A stretch of 64,000 bases of DNA, taken from NCBI GenBank assembly GCA_963759115.1, contig CAVWXT010000006.1, positions 744,001 to 808,000 on the forward strand, given 5' to 3'. Each line of letters starts with the position of its first letter. The stretch's first letter is position 1. This document shows, in pieces, positions 29,763 through 39,240 of this stretch. The notes below the pieces were generated by a model, which saw nothing but the letters and a program-made list of their open reading frames with translations, was not told the DNA's origin and ran no database searches. This stretch comes from CAVWXT01 sp963759115 (GTDB lineage: Bacteria > Planctomycetota > Planctomycetia > Pirellulales > Thermoguttaceae). The position numbers were made by a program, and so were the translations under genes.

Positions 29763-30135
29763 GTTCACATCCTTTCTCGTACTAGACGAGTTCCACTTCT
29801 GCTCCCGCACAACAACCGATTTCCAGGCCGATTCGTGCGGCAAAATGGTGCCCATCGAGGCGCCCACGGTGCCCGCTACTCGGTAGTTCCCAACATCTGC
29901 ACCGGCGGCGACATGGTTTTGCGGCCACGGCCCGTTGACACACACCCGCCGGCCGGCAGGAGACCATAGTATTCCCCCCCCATGTAGTATCCCTGTGGAT
30001 GCGGTAGACAGTATTCTATACTCACTCCCGTGGGATCGCCAATCTCTGGTTTCCCTTGCCGCGGGAACTTCTTCGGGTGCGGGAGCGTCTAAGGGGGCGA
30101 CGTGTCAGGGAACCCGCCCAATTGGAGGGAGAACC

Positions 30136-31250
30136 ATGAATGCGCGTCCCGGTTGTTTTTTCGTCCGGGGGGTGGTCACGGTCGCATGCTTCGGATTGCT
30201 GATCTTCGCCGCAACGCCGGCCTGGGCGGAACCGCCCGCGAACGACCGCGCCGCGGGAAGCGTTGAGCCCGCCGGCCCCGATACGAAGACGTCGCCCGAG
30301 GCGGCGCCTTCACCGGGCACGGCCATCACGAACTCGATTGGTATGAAGATGGTCTTGATCCCGGCGGGCGAGTTCATGATGGGCTCTAAGGACTCGGCGG
30401 AGGAACTGGCGAAAGCGTTCAAGATGAAAGAGGTCTCGTTTGTGGACGAGTATCCCCGGCACCGGGTGCGGATTACTCAGCCGTTTTATCTCGGGGCTTA
30501 TCACGTTACCGTGGGACAATTCCGGCAGTTCGTCGGCGATACAGGCCACAAGACGGACGCGGAAAAGCCTAGGCCGACGGCTGAGATCGGCGGCGGTGGA
30601 TCGGCGCGCTTCGCGAATGGCAAGGTCGGCTTCGGGCCGGAGTACACTTGCGCAATCCGGGTTTCCCACAGTCCGAGGATCAGCCGGTGGTGGAAGTGAG
30701 TTGGAACGACGCCGTGGCCTTTTGCGACTGGCTTAGCCGGAAAGAAGGCAAATCATATCGGCTGCCGACGGAGGCGGAATGGGAGTACGCTTGCCGTGCA
30801 GGCACGAAAACACGGTACTATAATGGCGACAACCCCGAGAAGCTAGTGGACGTGGGCAACGTGGCCGACGGGACGATCAAGGAGAATAAGGATTGGCGAT
30901 TACACGACGGCGTCATTGCAAAAATGGCGATTTCCGCGAAGGACGGCTACCTGCTTATGGCGCCGGTAGGCCGGTTCAAGCCGAACGCTTGGGGACTTTA
31001 CGACATGCATGGCAATGCGCAGCAGCACTGCGCCGACTGGTATAATTACCAATACTACAAAGCGTCGCCTACGGACAACCCGAAGGGCCCATCGGACGAC
31101 GCGATGGGCCCATCGCGCAGAAAATATCGCGTGGCTCGCGGGAGTTGCTTCGATAGTCTGCCCGCCGATGCGCGATCGGCGGCCCGTGGTAGCGGGGGAC
31201 CCGATAGCGCAAGCTACACCACGGGTCTCCGTGTGGCAATGACACCGTAG
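30136..31250 (+). CDS. SUMF1 / formylglycine-generating-enzyme-like secreted protein (one frameshift)
   Basis: A signal peptide (VVTVACFGLLIFAATPAWA) precedes a SUMF1 (FGE-sulfatase) domain. Family motifs are ITNSIGMKMVLIPAGEFMMGS, HRVRITQPFYLGAYHVTVGQF, PVVEVSWNDAVAFCDWLS, YRLPTEAEWEYACRAG and GLYDMHGNAQQHCADWY. The usual RGGSW core and the catalytic cysteine pair of true formylglycine-generating enzymes are not visible (RVARGSCFDS instead), so it is more likely a C-type-lectin-fold binding protein than an active sulfatase activator. The frame slips near 30645. The start is fixed by GGAGGGAGAACC before ATG 30136. Length after correction is about 371 residues. Confidence 0.85.
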
Positions 31251-31273
31251 CGGAGCGCGTGCAGGCGTATTGC

Positions 31274-31312
31274 GGCCGTGCGTCGGGCACTACCCGAAGG
31301 CGGCGGGGTGAG
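31274..31312. repeat. GGCC-CGTCGGGCACTACCCGA repeat, copy 1
   Basis: A ~39-base repeat (GGCCGTGCGTCGGGCA... then ...GAAGGCGGCGGGGTGAG) containing a small hairpin. Two more copies are at 34089-34127 and 35517-35558. It lies about 145 bases upstream of the CPBP-fusion gene. Confidence 0.75.
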
Positions 31313-31458
31313 CCTCGACCGTTCCTCGACATTCCCAGTTCCCGCCCGGCGGACGAGAGGATTCGGCCGTTGCGGTTGGTAGAATAGTCACGACTGGGGG
31401 TCCATTTCTCGACCACGGAAACGAAGATGCAAGCCAAGATTTCCTAGCGGCCACACGC

Positions 31459-34011
31459 ATGAGACTCTTTTTCCAACGACTACTCACAACTCTGTGCCGG
31501 GTCTTTATGACGATCCTAGCCTCGGTCCTCGGGTTGACCCTCGGGGCGGGCATCGCCGCACTGATCGGAGTCCTTCTCGTCGGCAAGGACGCCTGTGATC
31601 GTGCCTTCGAGACACAACCTTGGGGGCTGCCAGCGGTGCTTATCGTTGCGTTTTACACTGCCTGCGCTCTTATCACAGGTTTACTTGCCTGGCGCGCGAG
31701 CGCTAACTGGATCAAGCGACTCATTGGCCTGAAGAACACGCTTGACGCCGACCGACCGATCATTGAGCATCGAGGTCCCGTCCTTGGCCTCTTAGCGGCC
31801 GCGCTGGTACTCGCTGAGATCTCCAAGGACGTGATTCTTTCCAGGGATCGCGGAAGTTGGCATCCCGCCTGCTCGCTTTTCTATTACGGCACGATCATCT
31901 GCTTGCCCTTCGTGCTCGCGAGATTGGCCCCCAAGGCTGCGGGCTTCAACACGCAGTGGCTGCCGGGTTCACGGTGGCACTGGGCGTGGTTCGCGGGGAT
32001 GGTATTGCTCCTACTCGTATCGAGACCGCCTTTGGCCGCATTGGCGACCAGGATCGTTGGCAGGCCCGCGCCGAGGTGGTTCATGGAGCCCGTGACGCCA
32101 ATGCGAATCGTCTTCCAAGGAATCGTGAGTGTCGTCGTCGCGCCGCTGGCTGAGGAGGTCTTCTTTCGCGGATACGTCCTGGAGCAGTTGAGAAAACTCA
32201 CACGTCCCGGTGTCGCGCTTGTGGTGCAGTCGCTCCTGTTTGGGATGTTTCACCTGGCCCTTGCTCTGACCAATTCGGTCAACGCCCTCTTTCTCGGGCT
32301 GATACTCGGAGCATGGCGGATCAGGTTCAAGAGTCTCATTCCGCTTGTGCTTGCTCACGTCCTCTTCAATGCAGCTCTTATTCCTTCGCTGAAGGCTCAG
32401 TACGATTGGGTCGTCGGCGCATCATACGCAAAACGCCCCACGATCTCCAGGGAGACCACCTACATCACTGAGCCGCTACGGAAGGATGGCTATCCGGATT
32501 ATGTGGCCGTGCTGAACCGACAGTGCAGCGAGGGCGTTACGCCCGAGAACAACTCGGCCGTGTTATTCTGGAAGGCCGTCGGGCCGGGTAGCATCTACGA
32601 TCAGGACCGTGAAAGGTACTTCCGGATGTTGGGCGTCCCGCCGCTGCCGGAGAAGGGCGATTACTTCGCCGATCTGGAAACGTACCTTGCTCAGCCGAAG
32701 GGCGATGCCGAAGCCGACAACGCAAAGGCGCAGCCGAAAGCCGGCGTCAATGCGTACGATCTGGTCGATCCGGCCCTCAAGCGGCCTTGGTCGCAGGAAG
32801 AGTTTCCCGTGTTGGCCGCCTGGCTGGCCGCCAACGAGAAACCGCTGGCGCTCCTGGCCGAAGCATCCAAGCGTCCCCGCCGTTACGACCCGCTGGTCTG
32901 CGGGGAGCGGACGCCATTGATTGCCGTATCGGAACCGGCCCTCGACGCGTTCCACCGTCCGGGCGATATTCTCGGCGCGCTCGTCGCACGGGCGATGCAG
33001 CGGCTCGGCCAGAGCGAGGCCGATGAGGCATGGGAGGACCTGCTGACGTGCCACCGATTCGCCCGGCTCGTCGGCCAGGGTCCTACTGGAATCGATGCCA
33101 TTCACGCGGGAAGCCTCGACCAGAAGGCGTGCGCCGCGGAGCAGGTGTTCCTAACACACGCGCACCTTACGTCGGCCCAGGTCACGAAAATGCGAGAGGA
33201 CCTCGACCGCCTGCCCACGATGCCCAGCGTGGCCGATACGCTCGACGTGCGCGAGCGGTTTGAGTACCTGGACAACGTGCTAACGGCTTCGCGTGAGGGT
33301 CGCAGCGCGCTGACCGGGGTCGAACAAGCGGCGGCGGTGACTGAGTCGTTAATGGCGGCAGGGGAACGAGGCGACGCAGACAACCTGACAAACGTGGTCA
33401 AGATGCTGCGCCCGTATGCCGCCCAAATGGACATTGATTGGGAACTCGTGCTTCGCACGGGCAACGCTTGGTTTGACCGATTCGTGGAAGCGTCCCGCCA
33501 GCCCACGCAGATGGCGCGACGGGCGGCGCTCTGCAAGTTGTACGAGGATTTCCGTAAGTTAAAGGCGGCCGCCGCCGACGCGGCGACACTGGAGGAGTCG
33601 CTTTCGGCCGACCCGGCCCAAGCCTTTTCGGAACGAGCCGTCCAGGTCATGTTGATCTCGTACCTGCCGGCGATAGAGGCGGAAATTGTCATGGCCGACC
33701 GGACGACGATGACATTCGAGCTGACCAAGCTCGCCTTCGCCCTGGCCGCGTACCGCGCCGATCACGGCTCATTTCCGGCGGCGCTTTCCGACTTGGTGCC
33801 GCAGTACATTCGCGAAGTGCCACAAGACATCTACAACGTCGCCGAACCGCATTACCGGCAGGATGGCGCGGGCTATCTTCTTTACAGCGTTGGCCCCAAC
33901 CGCAAGGACAACGGCGGAAGAGGTTTTGAGAACGGAGGTCGAGACGAAGAGTCGGCGAAGAAGGATTGGGACGATGTGGTCATCCGCATGCCGGGATCGG
34001 CCAAGCAATGA
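31459..34011 (+). CDS. CPBP intramembrane protease fused to a large planctomycetal domain
   Basis: An intact 850-residue protein. The N-terminal third is polytopic and carries the CPBP (CAAX-protease/bacteriocin-processing) motif AEEVFFRGYVLEQL at about residue 231 (EExxxR), then FGMFHLAL and the His of VLAHVLFNAAL. The remaining 530 residues are soluble and probably outside the membrane core. The last ~100 residues contain ALAAYRADHGSFPAALSDLVP, then GYLLYSVGPNRKDNGG, a module I associate with pseudopilin-like C-termini of planctomycetal proteins. CPBP proteins cleave prenylated or peptide substrates in the membrane; no such substrate is seen next door. Two domains with unrelated origins in one chain is unusual. 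Confidence 0.75.
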   Translation: MRLFFQRLLTTLCRVFMTILASVLGLTLGAGIAALIGVLLVGKDACDRAFETQPWGLPAVLIVAFYTACALITGLLAWRASANWIKRLIGLKNTLDADRPIIEHRGPVLGLLAAALVLAEISKDVILSRDRGSWHPACSLFYYGTIICLPFVLARLAPKAAGFNTQWLPGSRWHWAWFAGMVLLLLVSRPPLAALATRIVGRPAPRWFMEPVTPMRIVFQGIVSVVVAPLAEEVFFRGYVLEQLRKLTRPGVALVVQSLLFGMFHLALALTNSVNALFLGLILGAWRIRFKSLIPLVLAHVLFNAALIPSLKAQYDWVVGASYAKRPTISRETTYITEPLRKDGYPDYVAVLNRQCSEGVTPENNSAVLFWKAVGPGSIYDQDRERYFRMLGVPPLPEKGDYFADLETYLAQPKGDAEADNAKAQPKAGVNAYDLVDPALKRPWSQEEFPVLAAWLAANEKPLALLAEASKRPRRYDPLVCGERTPLIAVSEPALDAFHRPGDILGALVARAMQRLGQSEADEAWEDLLTCHRFARLVGQGPTGIDAIHAGSLDQKACAAEQVFLTHAHLTSAQVTKMREDLDRLPTMPSVADTLDVRERFEYLDNVLTASREGRSALTGVEQAAAVTESLMAAGERGDADNLTNVVKMLRPYAAQMDIDWELVLRTGNAWFDRFVEASRQPTQMARRAALCKLYEDFRKLKAAAADAATLEESLSADPAQAFSERAVQVMLISYLPAIEAEIVMADRTTMTFELTKLAFALAAYRADHGSFPAALSDLVPQYIREVPQDIYNVAEPHYRQDGAGYLLYSVGPNRKDNGGRGFENGGRDEESAKKDWDDVVIRMPGSAKQ

Positions 34012-34088
34012 GGAGCGTGAATCCGTTGTATGGCGAATGGCGGCTCTCACCCCCAGCGGGCGTTCCGCCGCCACCACCCGCATCGTCC

Positions 34089-34127
34089 GGCCGTGCGTCG
34101 GGCACTGCCCGAAGGCGGCGGGGGAAG
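34089..34127. repeat. GGCC-CGTCGGGCACTGCCCGA repeat, copy 2
   Basis: The best-formed copy: it holds a perfect 15-base palindrome, TCGGGCA-C-TGCCCGA (34098-34112), followed by AGGCGGCGGGGGAAG. It ends 31 bases before the ATG of the degraded leucine-rich-repeat leader at 34159. Confidence 0.8.
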
Positions 34128-34158
34128 CAGGGTATCGTTGCTGGCTCGCAGGAATCCA

Positions 34159-34272
34159 ATGAACCGAATCGTGGCAATAATCCCGGTGTTGTCACTTGCC
34201 GTCGCTGCCTCCGGCTACGCAGCAGAGGTGAACCCAAGGGAGGCAAAGGCAGTTGCCGTCACGGGAAGCTAA
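34159..34272 (+). pseudogene. Remnant N-terminus of a third leucine-rich-repeat paralogue
   Basis: A 37-codon ORF starts MNRIVAIIPV and ends with TAA at 34270-34272. It keeps the layout of the two intact neighbours: MNRI start, short signal peptide, AAE at the cleavage region, then an N-P/A-x-E-A-K-A block (NPREAKAVAV here; NAEEAKAIAE and NAEQAKAVAE in the neighbours). No leucine-rich repeats follow. I infer a paralogue that lost its repeats by deletion. A secreted mini-peptide is the alternative. Confidence 0.5.
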
Positions 34273-34276
34273 TGCT

Positions 34277-34501
34277 ATGGGAAGCCGAAAACCGCGTGGG
34301 TTCTCGTTCTCTCGGAAGAGGGCAAGCGGACGATCGGCTGCCAAGGGAAAACTGCCCGGCAACTTGGGCGTTCTGCTGACAAGATCGGGACGAAAGCGGA
34401 GAATAGGGCGTCAACTTGGCTGTTGGATTCCGTTTGCCGCATTGATCTTCGGTGCAGGGGTTGCGGCCTACATTTGCCGTTATGTTCTGCGTAATTGGTA
34501 A
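34277..34501 (+). CDS. Possible small basic membrane protein
   Basis: A 74-codon ORF that begins 4 bases after the leucine-rich-repeat remnant. The N-terminal 45 residues are strongly basic (SRKPRGFSFSRKRASGR), and a single transmembrane helix follows (FAALIFGAGVAAYICRYVL). I recognise no family, and there is no clear ribosome-binding site. It may be real or a chance ORF in the scar of the deleted paralogue. Confidence 0.3.
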   Translation: MGSRKPRGFSFSRKRASGRSAAKGKLPGNLGVLLTRSGRKRRIGRQLGCWIPFAALIFGAGVAAYICRYVLRNW

Positions 34502-34551
34502 TGGTAGCCTACTCGCCGTGTCCCCACACTGTTTAAGGAAAAGGTGACTCT

Positions 34552-35457
34552 ATGAACCGAATTGTAGTGCAGATGCTGGCGTTTGGCTTGCTGGTTGCCT
34601 TTGTGCCACTGGTCTTGGCAGCAGAACCGAATGCGGAGGAAGCCAAGGCAATTGCCGAAATCGAGAAACTGGGTGGCAAGGTTACCTTTGATGAAAAGAG
34701 TCCAGCCAAGCCCGTGATTTCGGTACACCTTGTAAATACCCAGGTGACGGACGCTGGCTTGGAGCACCTCAAGGGACTTTCGCAATTGCATGCATTGAAC
34801 CTTGACGGTACCCAGGTGACGGACGCTGGCTTGGAGCACCTTAAGGGGCTCTCGCAATTACGGGGATTGTTCCTTGGAAGAACCAAGGTAACGGACACTG
34901 GCTTGGAACACCTCAAGGGGCTCTCACAATTAAATGGGTTGAACCTTGACGGAACCCAGGTGACGGACGCTGGCTTGGAGCACCTCAAGGGGCTCTCACA
35001 ATTGCAGGTGTTGAACCTTAGGAACACCAAGATCACGGACGCTGGCTTGGAGCACCTCAAGGGGCTCTCAAAATTATCGAGGCTGTACCTTGGAGGAACC
35101 CAGGTGACGGACGCTGGCTTGGAGCACCTTAAGGGGCTCTCACAATTACGGGGGTTGTACCTTGGAAGAAACAAGGTGACGGACGCTGGATTGGAGCACG
35201 TCACGGGGCTCTCGCAATTGCAGACGTTGATCCTTGACAATACCCAGATCACGGACGCTGGATTGGGGCACCTCAAGGGGCTCACGCAATTACGAAGGTT
35301 GAATATCAACGGCACGCTGGTGACGGACGCTGGCTTGAAGCACCTCAAAGGGCTCTCGCAATTGCAGACGTTATGCCTTGATGGCACCAAGGTGACGGAC
35401 GCTGGAGTGAAAGATTTTCAGCAGGCATTGCCAAAAGTGCAGATAATCCGCCGATGA
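34552..35457 (+). CDS. Secreted leucine-rich-repeat protein, 10 repeats
   Basis: An intact 301-residue protein with a signal peptide (MLAFGLLVAFVPLVLAAE) and a short EKLGGKVTF linker. Ten near-identical 24-residue leucine-rich repeats follow, consensus xVTDAGLEHLKGLSQLxxLxL, of the cysteine-containing/RI-like family abundant in Planctomycetes. The DNA repeat period is 72 bases and copies are very alike, so the array is being homogenised. The C-terminus is a capping DAGVKDFQQALPKVQI. Such proteins bind partners outside the cytoplasm; the ligand is unknown. AAGGAAAAGG precedes the start. A longer paralogue follows downstream. Confidence 0.88.
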   Translation: MNRIVVQMLAFGLLVAFVPLVLAAEPNAEEAKAIAEIEKLGGKVTFDEKSPAKPVISVHLVNTQVTDAGLEHLKGLSQLHALNLDGTQVTDAGLEHLKGLSQLRGLFLGRTKVTDTGLEHLKGLSQLNGLNLDGTQVTDAGLEHLKGLSQLQVLNLRNTKITDAGLEHLKGLSKLSRLYLGGTQVTDAGLEHLKGLSQLRGLYLGRNKVTDAGLEHVTGLSQLQTLILDNTQITDAGLGHLKGLTQLRRLNINGTLVTDAGLKHLKGLSQLQTLCLDGTKVTDAGVKDFQQALPKVQIIRR

Positions 35458-35516
35458 AAAACAGCCAGGGTTTTCCGGCGGCGCCATCCCGAATGACCAT
35501 CACCACCACCCGCCCC

Positions 35517-35558
35517 GGCCGCCTGTGCGTCGGCACTGCCCGAAGGCGGCGGGGTAAG
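35517..35558. repeat. GGCC-CGTCGG-CACTGCCCGA repeat, copy 3
   Basis: Third copy, with a 3-base insertion after GGCC and one G missing from the palindrome. It ends 15 bases before the ATG of the second leucine-rich-repeat gene and overlaps its ribosome-binding region (GGGGTAAGAGAAAGG). Confidence 0.75.
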
Positions 35559-35573
35559 AGAAAGGTTGACCTC

Positions 35574-36765
35574 ATGAACCGAATTCTAATGCCGATGCTG
35601 GCGTTTGGCTTGCTGGTGGCCTCTCTGCCACTAGTCTCGGCAGCAGAACCGAATGCGGAGCAAGCCAAGGCAGTTGCTGAGATCGAGAAGCTGGACGGCA
35701 GAGTCTGGTTTGATGAAAAGAGTCCAGGCAAACCGGTAGGCGCCGTAGACCTTGGGGATAGCAAGGTGACGGACGCAGGCTTGGAGTGCCTCGAGGGGCT
35801 CACGCAATTGCACACGTTGATCCTTGCCAATACCAGGGTGACGGATCCTGGCTTGGAGCACCTCAAGCAGACTCTCGCAATTGCAGTCGTTGGCTCTCAA
35901 GGGCACCCAAGTGACCGACGCCGGGTTGGAGAGCCTCAAGGGACTCTCACAATTGCAGGTGTTGAACCTTGACTGTACCCAAGTGAGGGACGCTGGCTTG
36001 GAGTGCCTCAAGGGGTTCTCACAATTACACATGTTGGGGCTTGCCGGTACCAAGGTGACCGATGCGGGGCTTGAACACCTCAAGGGTTTTTTGAACCTCC
36101 AAGTGCTGTCCTTGGAGAGCACCAAGGTGACCAATGCGGGGTTGGCGAGCCTCAAGGGCTTGGCCAAACTCCAAGTGCTGGGTTTGTCGCAAACCCAAGT
36201 GACCGATACCGGGCTGGAGCACATCAAGAGTCTGACCAACCTTTCAGGGCTGAACCTGACGCAGACCCAAGTGACCGACGCCGGGTTGGAGAGCCTCAAG
36301 AGTCTGGCCAACCTCCAAGTCCTGGGCCTGTCGCAAACCCAAGTGACCGACGCCGGGCTAGAACGCCTCAAGGGCTTGGCCAACCTCCAAGTGCTGTACC
36401 TGATGCAAACGCAGGTCACCGACGCTGGGATGGTACACCTTGAAGAGTTGGCACAACTCCAGGTGCTGGAACTAAAGAGCACCAAGGTGACGGACGCTGG
36501 ATTGGAGCACTTCAAGGGATTCTCGCAATTATGGCAGTTGGACCTTGCCGATACCCACGTCACTGACGCTGGCTTGGAGCACCTCAAGGGGCTCACGCAA
36601 TTGCAGATGTTGAACCTTAACGGTACCCACGTGACGGACGCTGGCCTGGAGCACCTCAAGGGACTCTTGCAATTGCAGGGGTTGGACCTGAAGGGTACCA
36701 AGGTGACGGACGCTGGAGTGAAAGACCTTCAGAAGGCATTGCCGAAGGCTAAGATAACCCGCTGA
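35574..36765 (+). CDS. Secreted leucine-rich-repeat protein, 14 repeats (one frameshift)
   Basis: A paralogue of the preceding gene with the same leader (MNRILMPMLAFGLLVA...SAAE) and linker (EKLDGRVWFDEKSPGKPV). I count 14 xVTDAGLExLK repeats of 24 residues, ending KVTDAGVKDLQKALPKAK. The frame slips near 35870, where CACCTCAAGCAGACTC has one extra base compared with the neighbouring CACCTCAAGGGACTC. The same sequencing-type indel is seen throughout the window, so I treat the gene as intact, about 397 residues. Central repeats (35940-36420) are more diverged (LANLQVLGLSQTQVTDAG) than those at either end, which match the upstream gene. Confidence 0.85.
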
Positions 36766-37004
36766 TGAAAGACAGCCAGCGGGTTGACCCCCGTGAATTA
36801 TTGGACAGGGCTACCTGCATCTCGCGTGACACCACCGCCACTTGATCTTTCGGCTGTGGTGCCGGGCCTCCTCCTTGCGGTGAATCCACTCTCCACGGAT
36901 TTGGCACCGCACCCGGCAGCGGGCCGTAATGGCGCCCTCCGGCCATTCCTCTTCGTCGGTGAACTGCTTGACGCCCGAGTAGCAGACCGGTTGAGGGCTG
37001 AATC

Positions 37005-37367
37005 ATGCTGTGGCTGGATCGGCTCAGGGTTGTGCTCCGCACGCTGCGATACCGCGATGCCTGGGGTTTTCGGCCGCGGCAGTCGCTCGGGATGTTGTGG
37101 AATCTGCGGCACATGCGGCCCGCGTGGCGCGGCGGCGAAGCGGAAATGAACGTCTACTCTCCGCCGGTCGGCGGCCCTGCCTACGCCCGCTATCTTCACG
37201 GCGTGCAACGAATGTCACACAACCAGTGGACGCCGCTGGCGGCGCACATTTCGGTGACTGACCGCTGCCCCTATCCAAGCCTGTACCGCGCTCCGCTTGC
37301 ACAACCTTTCAACCAAGTCGGCTGCTCATCCCGGGCGCCACGCCCGTCAGCTCACCGGCTTGCCTAG
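37005..37367 (+). pseudogene. Truncated radical SAM protein (N-terminus only)
   Basis: The ORF starts MLWLDRLRVVLRTLRYRDAW and after about 85 residues reaches TPLAAHISVTDRCPY, the lead-in to a radical SAM CxxxCxxC cluster. The expected second and third cysteines never appear: from 37282 the sequence changes to unrelated, non-conserved residues and stops at 37367, overlapping the end of the minus-strand radical SAM gene. I infer that the rest of the gene was deleted. 36766-37004 upstream contains no supported gene, although one minus-strand stretch (36790-36985) has protein-like composition with no start codon. Confidence 0.6.
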
Positions 37368-38784
37368 CCGTTTGCGCACCTTCCGGCTCAACTGCGTGGC
37401 GATCAGTTGTGTGAGGAAGACGGGGATCGTCAGCAGTGCCCTGGCCCCCACGCGCCAGTGCAAGATCCGCGCCAGTTTGATCACCACGTGCGCCACCTGC
37501 AGCGGAGTGTGGAACTGCCGATCGATTCGCTTGCGCAGATTCGCGATGTGCTCGGCCGAGTAGGCGTCGCTATAGACGAAGCCGTCGGCGCCGATGTGGT
37601 AGCCCGGTGTCCGCTCGACGAGTTCGTTCAGGCCCGAATAGGGCTCGTTGCGCAACCGGGAGACGTGGATCAGGTCGACGCCGATCGACCGGGCGAACGG
37701 CGCGGTGGAGAGCATCTGCTCCTCGGTTTCGCCGATGTTGCCCACGATGAAGTACGCGTTGATAACCATCTTCGACTTGCGGAGCACTTGGAACCACTCG
37801 GCGGACCTGTTCGATGGTGAACCCCTTGCCCATCGACTTGAGTGTCGCATCCTGCGTCGACTCGACGCCGATCAGCAGGGCGAGGAACCCGGCCTGCTCC
37901 ATCTTGCGGAGGACGTCGGGGCGTTTGGCGATCTCCACCCGCGCGTTGACGATGTAGTGCTTGCGAATCCTCTTCGCGATCAGCAGGTCGCAGATCTCGG
38001 CGACGTGATCCGGCTGAAACGTGAACACGTCGTCAACGAAGAGGATCAGGTCGGCGTCGATCCGCTCGATCTCCCGGACAATCGACTCGGCCGACCGCGG
38101 CGTCCAGCGCCGCTTCACGCCCCACGGATTGACCGAGAAATTGCAGAACTTGCAGTTGAACGGACAACCGCGCGACCCCGCGACCTGGTCCACCTTGATC
38201 CCCGTGCTCACGCCCTTGCTCGTCAAATAGTAAGGCTGCCGGCGCAACTCGCGAGCAGGCATCAGGTCGTCGTCCAGCCGCACGTTGGCCCGCGGCGGAT
38301 TGACCACCAATCGACCGTCGTCCCCGCGGTGGACCAGGCCGGCGACATCCGACCACGGCGCGCCCTGGGCAATCTCGGCGATCGCCTGCTCGCCATCGCC
38401 GCAGACTACGGCGTCCACGTTCGGACAGGCCTCCATCCAGTAACGCGGATTCTCCGTCGCCGCTCGCCCGCCCAAAATCGTCATCACGCCCGGCGGCAAC
38501 GCATTGATGTCGTCGCGGATCAGTTCGAAGTCCTCCCGCCAGTTGATGGAATAGCAGACCAGGTCGGTGTCCGGCCTGAGGAACGGCTGCGTGCTGGGGA
38601 TGCGTTCATGCCGAAAGTTGAGCAGATCGATCCGCGCGGCATAGGGGCGGAGCGCGGCGGCGACGTACTCCAATCCCAAGGGCGGGAATGACGTCTTCGA
38701 ACTCCGCGTACGTCGATAGGGAAAGACGCACAGGACGTGGCGAAAGGCGACGCTTAACTCCGACTCAGGTTCGACTGAATCCAT
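37347..38784 (-). CDS. B12-binding radical SAM protein (one frameshift)
   Basis: About 478 residues. An N-terminal cobalamin-binding-like domain (HVLCVFPYRRTRSSKTSFPPLGLEYVAAAL, later VDAVVCGDGEQAIAEI) precedes a radical SAM core with the cluster motif VAGSRGCPFNCKFCNFS (CxxxCxxC). GVESTQDATLKSMGKGFT and YFIVGNIGETEEQM are typical of the B12-dependent class (BchE/HpnJ-like architecture), which performs radical methylation or ring-forming chemistry on inert carbon. The frame breaks near 37805 and continues as EWFQVLRKSKMVINAYFI. It is last in a minus-strand group with a ketosynthase, ACP and FAD oxidoreductase. ATG 38784 directly abuts the TGA of a 33-codon upstream ORF. Confidence 0.83.
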
Positions 38785-38886
38785 TCAACGGATCTTCGTG
38801 GCACAAGGTTGCGCGATGTACAGGAGCCGGGTGGGCATCCTGCGGAACGTGCCCGGCGGCTCCGGCAACGCGAAATGGGCGGTCAT
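38785..38886 (-). CDS. Possible 33-residue leader ORF before the radical SAM gene
   Basis: ATG at 38886 (reading MTAHFALPEPPGTFRRMPTR...) ends in TGA at 38787-38785, immediately followed by the ATG of the radical SAM gene (TGAATG). A TATAAT box sits 20-25 bases upstream of its start. Such stop-start contact suggests translational coupling. There is no clear ribosome-binding site and no family match, so it may be chance. Confidence 0.3.
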   Translation of the reverse strand: MTAHFALPEPPGTFRRMPTRLLYIAQPCATKIR

Positions 38887-38905
38887 GTCTGCTCAGGTCC
38901 GGTTC

Positions 38906-38911
38906 ATTATA
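38906..38911 (-). promoter_or_regulatory. Candidate -10 box upstream of the radical SAM gene
   Basis: On the minus strand a perfect TATAAT (plus-strand ATTATA at 38906-38911) occurs in an otherwise GC-rich spacer, about 120 bases before the radical SAM start. I find no good -35 at standard spacing. 38912-39240 otherwise holds no supported gene. Confidence 0.35.
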
Positions 38912-39240
38912 AACGAATTCCAGCCCGGGGTCAGTCGCAACAACCAGAAAATGGCCGCATACCCACATCGTGTGGAAGGCCAGTCCATGTCAAGAGGGCG
39001 ATCAGGTTCTGTGGACGGGACTCGTGCAGGAGCCGACACACAGCGTGGTATCGGCGCCGTACCGTCGGGATCAATGGGCTTTCAGACGCCCGGAAAAGTC
39101 GCTAGCGGCATGCATTGAACCACCGGGACCATCAATAGATCAACGGGATGAGCTTGCGCACGCGTTGCTGATAGACTCGATACGCTGGAACACGTGCATG
39201 ATGCGTTGCGTGATGCGCGTTGCACGACGTCAGGCCGGTG

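Noticed and set aside
36790..36985. Minus-strand protein-like stretch (reading QFTDEEEWPEGAITARCRV)
   Set aside because: No start codon and in-frame stops at both ends; at most a remnant.
39132..39230. Minus-strand end YRVYQQRVRKLIPLIY, like an isoprenylcysteine methyltransferase C-terminus
   Set aside because: Only about 16 residues match and the upstream part runs into another gene; too little to call.
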